A stretch of DNA of 64,000 bases, from NCBI RefSeq assembly GCF_021130785.1, contig NC_060215.1, positions 67,336,501 through 67,400,500 on the forward strand. The letters are read 5' to 3'. Position numbers and translations under genes: made by a program. The stretch comes from Homalodisca vitripennis (Eukaryota > Arthropoda > Insecta > Hemiptera > Cicadellidae). The notes under the pieces were generated by a model. That model worked only from the letters and a program-made list of their open reading frames with translations, was not told the origin of the DNA and ran no database searches. Below, in pieces: positions 54,509-64,000 of the stretch (positions within the stretch are counted from its first letter, which is position 1; every line of letters begins with the position of its first letter).

Positions 54509-55912
54509 CCCTCTCCCAGTCAAGATATTGGGATGCGCTATCAGGCTGAACTGCGCAGAAAGCTTTCTGTATTTTATGATTTTATCAATTCTATTCGAAC
54601 AAAACTGTTACATATGATACATCAATGTAAAAACTATTCTCTACAGCCTATGAGGAAAACAAAAAACTCATTTATACAACAAAAAAATGTAGTATTTTCA
54701 TATAATTACTAACAGTTTTTATGTCTGTACAGATAACCATGAAAACAACAACAATATTTGATGTGTGAAAGTTAAAAATAGTCCCAAAGGTAATTCTGAG
54801 CAATTACTGGGTCAACTTACATATTTCATATCTTACATATTTTCAGTATGACGATAAAGTAGTCCTTAGGGAGAAAGAAACATGAAATTAAGCGTCGGAA
54901 AGTCATTCTTAACAGTACTAAAAGAAACATGAAATGAAGTGTCAAAACTTCATTCTGAACGGTACTGAGTGATAAGAAAGTTCAGAGTCAACACTTCATA
55001 ACTGGTATGTGGGAAAAAGTTAAATCAGTTATGTGCATTATTTACATATTATAGATGGATGAAAGTGTAAACTAATCTTTACCTTATTTAATTAATCGAT
55101 GCAATACTAACAACATAGTACTGCTAACATGGTCTGAGCTTGAATATAGCAACTATATCAAGGGGTATTTTTCTTTTTCTGCAATCATTGCAGGGTGCTG
55201 CCTGAGGTAGCACTGAAACCCACCCCAATGCACAAGGGCACTCTATACTTTCCTGCACCACATCATCCAACATGATCCGATCATGGGAAAGTATTGAATA
55301 CAAATTCCGCGGCCATCAGTGCCAGCAGAGTATGAAAATATACTTTGAGATAGTATCTAGAAATCAACCTCAGATCATGTGAATGCCTTAACTCCTCTTT
55401 GGATTGGACCAGACAAAAAGTAGTGTGGTGTGAGGACAATGAACCTTCTTACTGCTTGACAAGGTAAAGGTAAACAATGGCTTTCTAGCACTTCATTTTC
55501 ATATTTATTACTTTATAAGGACTGCCTGATCGTCATACTAAAATATGAAAGAAATTGAAGTTGACCCAGTAATTGCTCAGAATTTCTGTTCCAATAGGTA
55601 ATTTCTAAATGATAGTAGCACAAGTTGGAAGGGATTGTAACGATAAATGACCAAATTACTTTAAACGAAAATATTGATAAATAGTTTCAAACATTACTCC
55701 TAGATAGCACTCCTAGGTAAAAAAACATTGAATGAACGAGGACAAAAATACTGTCAATAAATATTTTCATTAGTCATTCCGGAAGTAGCTGTATGATGGC
55801 AGCACAAAGTAGATTGAGCAATAGTAAGGCAGTTGGTGGTGATTGGAGACTATTGAACTTTGGCAACAGAATCACCATTGAGGCAACTCAAAACAGGCAA
55901 CCCGGAAGAGGG
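54509..55912. mobile_element. TTAA-flanked element with internal fold-back
   Basis: The element is 1404 bp between TTAA at 54505-54508 and 55913-55916. The ends are CCCTCTCCCAGTCAAG and, inverted, CCCTCTTCCGGGTTGC; similarity is limited to the first six to eight bases. Inside, 54792-54818 and 55558-55584 are perfect 27-bp inverted copies (containing GAGCAATTACTGGGTCAAC). Looser inverted similarity continues for about 50 bp more (GTATGACGAT block). No transposase seen. Confidence 0.75.
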
Positions 55913-55916
55913 TTAA

Positions 55917-58900
55917 TCTAATAATTTAAGAGTAACAAAACTAAATACATACAATATTTTGTAAACCTTACGGAAACTGTACGATAAACTGCTACAACAT
56001 TCTTTCTAAATATGAGACTATTACATAAGTTACAACACTAAGTACTATTAATAAAAATAAATAAATTTAAAAAAAAGCTAGCAAAGGGTTGAGAGCCATT
56101 AATTACATCATTTATGTCTCAAGAATGCATGATCTCTGATTATAGGATGAGAGATCTTCTTTGCCTGTAAGAATATCCTATTATCTGATTATATGCCTCA
56201 TCAATGTCAGAGCAGTTTTTGTAAGAATCCTAAAGAATATGACAGGGTGTGAGGGGTGTGACACAACCTATATTAGTTATATTAGTAACAAGTATCAGAA
56301 TCAAAATACATAGTCGAGTAGCCTACCATGCACTATGCCTGAAATGAATCATACTGTGTTGACTGGGCTATGCTGAAGGACAAAACTTACACAAACTAAT
56401 TTCTTTCATTTATCCAGATTTATACCACAACTAAGGAAAAAAACATGTTTGTATTAAATAGGTCCTATCTTCTTTTTGGTGAATGTCTTCAATTGTGTAA
56501 TATTGTAAATTGTCCTAAATTCTATATTAGACTATGGTCTATTCTTAATTTCCAGGACTTTTTCTTATTTCCTGGTGTTTGACTAAATTACTAGATTCGT
56601 TAACATACTCTCATCATCAGTTTTTTTAGAACTCAAAAAATTCCTTAGATGTCGCAAAACAATCATCCATACACGCTGAAGAATTATTAAAATGCAACAA
56701 AATAAATCAATTAAAAACAAACCAGTAACCTAATATTTATAATTTCAAGTGCATATAGACTTCATTACTATAAGAAACCAAATAAATCGACAACAAATTG
56801 TACAACTTATCGAAATATTAAGACTACTTGGTGACTCCACCCACTAAGACATTAGCTCTCTCTCCTACACCTTCACTAAATGACTATGTAATATAATATT
56901 TTAAAATACAACAAGGACTATTTCAAATTTCCCCATTAAACTCTTTCTCTTAATTAATATTTACATAAGTCACACACAGAGGTATGTAGGTTACAAGCAC
57001 AAAATCAACAAAATTATTGAGCTATGCTATATTTTACTTTGCATTTGATTGAATATTTGTTTAGACACCAAACGAAAACTATATATCTAATATATGCATT
57101 ATAGGTAATTGTGTTAAACTGTAATCAGCATGATTCAAAGGAACGTCATCACTGCTTCTAAAACCTAGGTCTAGTACACCATCCTCCATTGTTTCTAGAC
57201 CTACTATACATTTGTCATTTCATAAGCTAAAACGATCATTACGAATGAAAACTATCCTATACTATACGATATTTCTATAAATTACATAAACATATAATGC
57301 AAAAGAACCAATGTGAGTGACTTCCAGCATATAAAACAACTTACATCAACTGAAGGATAGGCTGAGCTAACAGATAAACGCTGACTAAACTGACTGCTGT
57401 AATCAAGTAAATTTAGGATGGAAATACCAGCATAGTATATGTATATGATTAAAAAAGAAATCATAGAAGTAAGCTTATCTAAACGATTTACAGCTATTAT
57501 ATTAAGACAAAATTACTAACCTAGACAATTCCGCTAACACTTAAGGGAAAACATCCAACATTAACTGAAGATGGCCACTACAATTAAGATGATCTAAACA
57601 GCACAAACTCAGCCAATAAAGACCACGCCTATATGAACAGGATAGCCACTACATAGAGATGGAAAATTCAATGTGTAACCCAAGAATTAAAGCCATGCCC
57701 ATTAAAAATCATATATATTTTTCAATTAAATAATAAAATTGTCAAGTAAGAATATAATATTACGCATAGTATATTTTTCATCATATGTCTAAATTCTTTC
57801 GTCTTATGATCATTACACTAAACTGCATTCCATGCAAAGTGCAGTAATAATAATCTAGCGTGTTATAATAACACTAATTTTATTGTCCCATCGATTTTTT
57901 ACCGAATCCTCTATTACCTGAATTCAGTTATAATTATTTATCTATAATAATTCTTTTCACGATTAATGTAGATGTATAGATGCATACTTAGCAGACAACA
58001 CGATTATATATGTTGATCCGGTTAAAAAACTAATCGCATAGGCTAAAAAGAGCAGATCCACCTTCTTTGAATAGATAGAAAGATCACAAAGGTGGCCAGG
58101 CGACTCAAAATCGTAACAAATGTCCTTGAGTCACTGACTAAGGAGAGTTTTTTTACCTATAATAGAGGGTGTTTTGCGCTACAGGCGAATCTCAGACAAG
58201 GCCACCACAAATACTGAGAGATATTTTGAATATGATTGAACTTTAAACAGAAGGAGAGGACAACATTGTAGAGCGAAAAAATATTAAAAAGAAACTGAAG
58301 GAAAAAGAATACTCAATAATCCATAGTATGTTAGGACATTTCTAAGAGGAGCTTGTATCAGGCTTAAACAAAGCCGATCTACCTTCCTAAGTAAGACGCG
58401 GCTAAGTCCCAGAAGGTGGCCAGGAAAGATTCAACATCAGCACAAGGAAAGAGAGGATAGTTGACCGAGAAAGTTGTTTTTATACAAGTCAGTAGTGCTT
58501 GGGACCACGGAAGCTAAATGAGACCCATGAAGAATCTCTCAAATAATTATGATTGTAAGCCAAATAAAAATCTTCTATTCTTCTGATCGTTGTCATTCCG
58601 TCGTGTTTGGCTGAAACAGAGGGGTTGGTAGGTGTGAAACATAAAATTAAGATCCGATGAAATCTGATCTCAGCTTAAATCCAGCCTCCCTATCCTGCGA
58701 TCACAGTCAGGTGTGAAACTTTCACCCATAATAAATGATAATAAATCTCTTGAACGAAACGTAACTGGATGTCTGAGAATGAGAAGGGATTATGTCACAA
58801 ACTTAACTTATTGATTTAGTTTTTGGTAATTTTGGCTAGTGCTGTTATTCGTCACCAAAGATATAAACTACTTGAAAATGGGTATGCACATTTCTATATC

Positions 58901-59999
58901 TTCATTATACAATAAAATGCAGCAATAGCATAGTCAACTGTTGAATAAAACAAAACCTTAATTTTATATGGATTTTAAAAGTGGCTAAACGCTGGAGATG
59001 GGATACGTTGTATTGGAAGTGTATGGTGGAGGAAGGGGTACAAATGTTTATATTATTTTATGTAATTTATACTGAAATAGTGGGTGTTGTGCCAACTAGT
59101 TAGTGTGTTAATGGGTATTTAAGTGTAGTTGACTATTTGTTATGAGATATTGTAAGTATCCTTTTGTATGCTCAGATATCCTGACATATAGCTCTTGTGC
59201 AGCAAGTAATCACCAAGTTCCTTGTGCAGAGTAGTATAATCATAGATCAAGTCAAACCTTTTGTCTCTGAGCTAGCTTAGCAAATTTCTTGCAAATATTT
59301 AATTACAAGAAAAATCGAACTACACCAATAAAAATTAGACATAAAAGGGTACGCGTTTACTATCGCCAAGATACAAATCATTTTGTGAAGCAGCATTAAA
59401 CATTGACATTTAGGATGAGTATTTGTCATGTAACGCGATAACATTCAACTCGCAGTGGCATCAGTCAACCGAGAATCAACTCTGCTGGGGGCGGACTGAT
59501 GCTAACGGATGTGATATCCAAGATCACAACAAACACTTGGAACCCTTGAGGTCTCGGCTGAAGGAGGCACGGTAGTGCTGCAGCATAGAACAATGTAAAG
59601 GCCCAAAATGTTTTTTATGAAAGAACATACAACAAAAGAGAGAAGAAAATTAAATACCAAATCATACAGTTTGTACTATTATAGGTGCCTAGTTCAATGA
59701 GTTTTTGAACCAAGAAGTTTTTGAGATTCTAGAAAAATCATGAGTTTATATCTAGTATTGTTACAGTAGTAGGTGTAATACCAATCTTAAATAGTTGTTT
59801 TGTAGTTTAAAATTGTGTTATGTCTTGGAAACTAAAATTCTATAAAAACGCTACGTTTTGTTACTCTGGTAAACATTGACTGATCCTACCTCCTAATTAA
59901 TATATTATTAAGGCTATTTTGTTGTGATTGTTTACCTCTTACCGAGTATATTTAAATTACAAACGTATTTTCAATTTAATTGTATTCTATTTTTTTTAT
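55917..59999. other. Intergenic, mostly unassigned
   Basis: AT-rich DNA without recognised genes. A diverged direct duplication is present at 58040-58108 and 58361-58430 (shared GGCT-AAA, GATC-ACCTTC and AAGGTGGCCAGG). A stretch of slightly higher GC lies at 59450-59600. Confidence 0.4.
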
Positions 60000-61900
60000 T
60001 GAAAACTGACTTACAAAATGCGGGAGACCTGGAATATTTTCTTAGACTCTCTGAAGAGACTGTTTCTACCCAACAAGATCGAATCCAAGAACTACAACTC
60101 GAAGTCCAGCATCTCAACAGAAACCTAAACCAGGAAATATCTCTAAAAGAGGAAATCATCGATCAACCAAAGAGTGATAAGCTTATATCAAATAGTACTC
60201 ATAGACATATATATAAAAGAACCCCAAAAACCCCTCCCTCAAGTATGAAAACGACATTACTTCCCTTAAATCTAAAATAGAAAATATGTTCTCCATTGAG
60301 GAAAATTTAAAAAGAGAAATGGAGGGCAAAGATATGACCTTGTGACCCGATTATGACTGGGAGAGACAGCCAAATTCCCTCTAAAAAACTGAACCCGATT
60401 ATGACAAGGAGAGACAGCTAAACTCCTTCCAATAAACCGATCCCAGATATGAGAGGGAGAGACAACCAAACTCCCAGTAAAAAACTGAGTCCAAAAGAGA
60501 GACTTCCATCCACCTATGACAGCCAAAATACGAGGAGATCAAGAATCTTTAGATTACTTTTTCATGAAGTATATAGATTACTACAAAGACATTATTCAAC
60601 ACCAAAAACCATCAGCCTCATTAAGTCACGCTAAAACCCCAATGTTTGAAGGGACCTCAATTCCAGTCCTAGTAGTTACCAGTATTCCAAGTACTAGGAG
60701 GACAACAGACAGTATTATTACTTACCCAAAAAAACTCCATCGAAAGTCCTAATGAGATCAATAATTTTTAGACGTATCTCTAAAACCACACCACAACAGA
60801 AAAAGCAAGACAAAAACTCAAACTCCATCTCTACATGAGAAAATGCAGAGTTAACAATCTTTCATCAAAATGCTGACTGGTTGTGCAATAAAATTGACAT
60901 AATGAACCACTTCCTCAGCACTACTAATCCAGACATTGTAATCATCACAGAACATGGACTCAAAAGGACAAATTTAGAAACCACTTACGTACAGGGCTAC
61001 ACACTCATTGAAAGTTTTTGTCGATTACACCACCAAAAAGGAGGAGTAGCAATTTTGGTGAAAGATTATATTAAAAACTATGCAACCGGTCTGGGAGGAA
61101 AAAAATACAGTAAAGAGCTTGTATGTGAGCTGTCTGCAATAAAATTAATATTGAAAAAACGTCCTTCTACATTATTGGAATCTACAGACCAAATAACAAT
61201 TTTGATGAAGCGTTAGAAATTTCATCAACCACCCTTGACTCTATAACTTGTGAAACTAAAAACTCAAAAATCTTTACACCCAACCAAATTATACACAACA
61301 CACATCTTACTGACAGAAACCTGGCACTTCTTAATAATCCGTTGGAAAAAAAAGGATGAACTGATGTACTTGGCTCTTCATCAGCAGAAGTCTCCTATAA
61401 TAAATTTTTAGAAATCATGACATACTTGAACATACTAATGAACTTGGCATGCCCTTATACCCATACCCACATTAAGAAGAAAAAAGGCAACGAATTAATT
61501 ATGACCAAGAAACAAATTACAAGCGTGAACAATTTCTTATAGCTCAAGAAGAATACCTGCTAACTGGTACAGAATAAAACAATTCTACTGCAACAGAGGG
61601 AAATAGGACCTATAACCTTCACCTCAAGGCCCAAAGAAAACATCTGACATCCAAGTTGATTAATGATGCTGACAACAAAAGTAGAGCTATACGGAATGTT
61701 ATAAATCAAGAGAGGTGCAAAAATAAGTGTACACATGAACCAATAAAACTTAAAAACAAGAGTACACTGACATCAGACACCATGATGAACACCATGCAGA
61801 ACAACTCAACGAATTTTTTGCAAGTATCGCAAACAACACACTTGCTCAAGCTGTCTATGATGGAATGCCTGTTAATATAAATAAAGTGTTTGCTAATTTA
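60000..61900 (+). mobile_element. LINE 5' part: ORF1 with 16-residue repeats, endonuclease and pre-RT region
   Basis: ORF1 remnant: LQNAGDLEYFLRLSEETVST followed by a predicted coiled coil (IQELQLEVQHLNRNLNQ). Three tandem 48-bp units follow (about 60346-60490) encoding PIMTGRDSQIPSKKL-like repeats. ORF2 begins at about 60857 with IFHQNADWLCNKIDIMNHFL, NPDIVIITEHGL and KGGVAILVKDYI, the conserved start of the apurinic-type endonuclease domain. The pre-RT linker follows (LINDADNKSRAIRNVINQER at about 61653-61720). The copy stops before the reverse transcriptase, so it is 3'-truncated, which is unusual for LINE integration and points to later deletion. Frameshifts throughout. Confidence 0.8.
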
Positions 61901-63109
61901 TAGTGAATCAGAGATCTATTCCAAACACCTTGGTAAGTTTATCAGCATAATTCATAATGCATAATATAGGAATAATAAACTCTTGGCGGTGAGTGAAATT
62001 CAATTCAATTATAAACTATATTAATAGTGCATAATAGATACTGCAAATATTGGCACTCAAAGGTGAAGTCAAAGGCTTACCAGATTTTACATTTACCGGA
62101 CTCACCGGTTTCTGTCAGACAACATAATATGAATGGGGGCAGAACATAATTGAAATTAGAAGAAGAACAAGTGGATGTAGATTATTGGAATAGTGTCATT
62201 ATTTAATATGTGTTTTTATTTTTGTTTTACATTTGTTTTTAAACATAATTGAATAAATAAATTGATATTGAGTTGTGGGAACTATGTACGTAGTGCCGAA
62301 CCTGAATACTATCCATGACGACGTATTATTTTCCCTTATTTAATTTAATTTAAAGAGTTTTCAACATAAAACTAGGGCAGTTTTAAGGTTATAATCGAGG
62401 ATTCAAATTTCACACAACTTATGTGAACTTTCTAAGGTAAGGCCGTTGTTTGTGTGTTTAAATTAAAAGTTTAATAAATTTAATCTTAGAAAGATTATTA
62501 AACTGTTAATAATTTTGAGTCTGTTAGCATGTATCTTATACAGTAGGCATATAAACTAGACAATAAACTAGACAAAAAACTGTTGTAATGAAATTGATAA
62601 ATTATTTAATTGTTTGTAGGCTAATTTTAAATTTAATTGATTTAATATATTAACAATTTAAATACAATGCATAGAACCACACAATTTACATAACATTTTT
62701 GAGTTTAGCCTTAGATGCACATTTACTAGACTATGAAGATTATTTTTGTCGGCCTTATCTCTGTCTTTCATATGTGTAACATAATATTGTCATGTATTTA
62801 TTTAGTAAATATTTAGAAGTCTCACTTTATATAATGTTAATTTTTTAGCGTAAAGTACTTAACAAATATTAAGGTTAGCAATATTAAGAAAAAAGCGAGG
62901 ATAGGCTTAGTAAGAAATATTTCCACATGGAGTAAAAATACCGGTATTTATTTACAATACCGTGACCATGAAAAATGGACTTTTTTTCATGGGTTGGGCA
63001 TTTATAGCCAAGTGTTATTATCACAGGTGCATATAAACTGGGGGGAAAGTATATCATTGTATTATATTGATGCCTTTCGGGCATTATTGCATTAAAGATG
63101 GAAAATAAC
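61901..63109. other. Intergenic, nothing recognised
   Basis: AT-rich, with no gene seen. A short hairpin-like CGGTATT...AATACCG occurs at about 62942-62962. Confidence 0.45.
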
Positions 63110-63141
63110 CGACAAAATTTTGTCGAACAACACTTGGAGGG
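63110..63141. mobile_element. Orphan right end of a TTAA element
   Basis: The perfect 16-bp palindrome CGACAAAATTTTGTCG (63110-63125) is followed by a terminus that, read inward, is CCCTCCAAGTGTTGTTCG, then TTAA at 63142-63145. It matches the right-end design of 876-1910 and 42932-43800. No left partner was found within the preceding kilobase. Confidence 0.5.
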
Positions 63142-63516
63142 TTAAGGATCAGGGGCATCACGTGATCTGGGATTCGACTTTTGCAAGCTCGAGTTAATTT
63201 TTTTTCTAAAAGAGCAAGCAGTGCGCAGCACTGCGCAGCGGGCAGGCATCGTTGACAGGATTAACGTCATCATTTCAGTAAAATTGCCAGAGGTACTGTC
63301 AAAAACAGAGTTTTCAGAGGATTTCAAAAAATCGTAACTCCTTTGATTTTCGTTGCCGACGAATTTTTTCTTCACTATTGTTTTCAGGAAAAATTGTAGT
63401 TTTCAGGAAAAAAAAATGAACATACCTTTCCATGGTCACGATTTTGTAAACTGATACCAAAATACCTCAATGTAGGGAGTTCCTTACCTTAAGCCCAAAA
63501 TAGGCTACTGATATTT

Positions 63517-63522
<6 letters not shown>

Positions 63523-63548
<26 letters not shown>
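63523..63548. repeat. (TA)n microsatellite
   Basis: About 13 TA units. Confidence 0.9.
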
Positions 63549-63619
63549 TAAATATTAGAATAACAGAAAATAACTGTCATTTTGTTCATGAAGCTAACAA
63601 AAACTTACATAATGTACTC

Positions 63620-63839
63620 TCTGACTCTCGCCTATTTATGGGCCAACTGACCTAACCAAGGATCTAAAACCCTTCTCGAGAGCCTGCAGCCTTAGCCATG
63701 GACTTACTGCTCTACATGAGGGCCTATTATCGTACTTAAGAGCCAAACACACTATCCAAGGGTTTACCACTCTACCCGAGAGCTAACAGTCCTACCTGAG
63801 AACCATACATCCTACCTGTGGATTTACCACCCATCCAAG
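63620..63839. repeat. Degenerate 20-bp periodic repeat, no indels
   Basis: Ten to eleven consecutive 20-base units in strict register, for example GAGCCAAACACACTATCCAA, GGGTTTACCACTCTACCCGA, GAGCTAACAGTCCTACCTGA and GAACCATACATCCTACCTGT. A loose consensus is GAGCCTACCACTCTACCCGA. Units differ at many positions, yet none gains or loses a base between 63640 and 63839; the first unit (from 63620) is less certain. There is no open frame of note across it. Confidence 0.8.
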
Positions 63840-64000
63840 AGGGGTTTTGTCCCTTTAGGAGACAATGTATAACCTATTTTATTTTTTTAAACCTTCCTCT
63901 CTTTAATTTAATTAGTATTGCTATCCTAGTACTTATTAAGCACTTTCCATTATAAAATTAAACAAATAATTTGAAGTAGGTCTTGTACATAAGTAACAAA

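Noticed and set aside
63620..63839. CRISPR array
   Set aside because: Units are contiguous without spacers, are degenerate, and the DNA is animal.

Overview
The window is animal genomic DNA, most likely from an insect. It is AT-rich, its genes are split by introns with GT/AG borders, and it carries insect-type transposons: Tc1/mariner, hAT, piggyBac-like TTAA elements and jockey/CR1-like LINEs. No bacterial features are present. The order (possibly Hemiptera) is only a guess.

Two conserved host genes are readable, and they converge tail to tail. (1) On the + strand, positions 1-21125 hold the 3' two-thirds of Drp1, the dynamin-related GTPase of mitochondrial and peroxisomal fission. Eight coding exons (612-758, 4880-5043, 8516-8666, 11486-11701, 13929-14126, 17226-17502, 20366-20577, 21069-21125) join in frame to 473 residues ending in ETHMW-stop. 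The G domain lies upstream of the window. (2) On the - strand, a complete Rho1 (RhoA-type small GTPase) is encoded by four coding exons (45593-45438, 42315-42115, 41786-41604, 36962-36924). They give exactly 192 residues. The last exon is only 39 nt, supplies the polybasic tail and CRLL box, and lies 4.6 kb from the previous exon.

The rest is transposon-rich intron and intergenic DNA. Drp1 introns hold a TTAA element (876-1910), LINE fragments (3110-4190, 7790-8270, 15308-17180), a fold-back mariner derivative (5953-6673), a nearly whole Tc1-type DD34E element inserted in a TA microsatellite (8797-10141), and TTAA elements at 14271-14954 and 15590-16601, the second nested in a LINE. Between the genes are a duplicated TTAA element wrapped round a LINE RNase H fragment (24532-26376), a 33-bp minisatellite (about 27985-28300) and decayed LINEs (28600-30850, 31400-32900). 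Rho1 introns hold LINE tails, a deleted hAT element with a perfect 8-bp target duplication (38798-39827) and a deleted piggyBac-like element that keeps the transposase C-terminal zinc domain (42932-43800).

Beyond Rho1 (48.5-64 kb) are its probable 5' region, a mariner fragment (about 50230-50815), a broken piggyBac-like element with full termini (51230-54240), a fold-back TTAA element (54509-55912), the 5' part of a LINE (60000-61900) and an indel-free, strongly degenerate 20-bp repeat (63620-63839).

The most distinctive theme is the density and variety of TTAA-flanked elements with CCCTT/CCCTC termini. Four of them carry perfect 16-20 bp palindromes close to one end.
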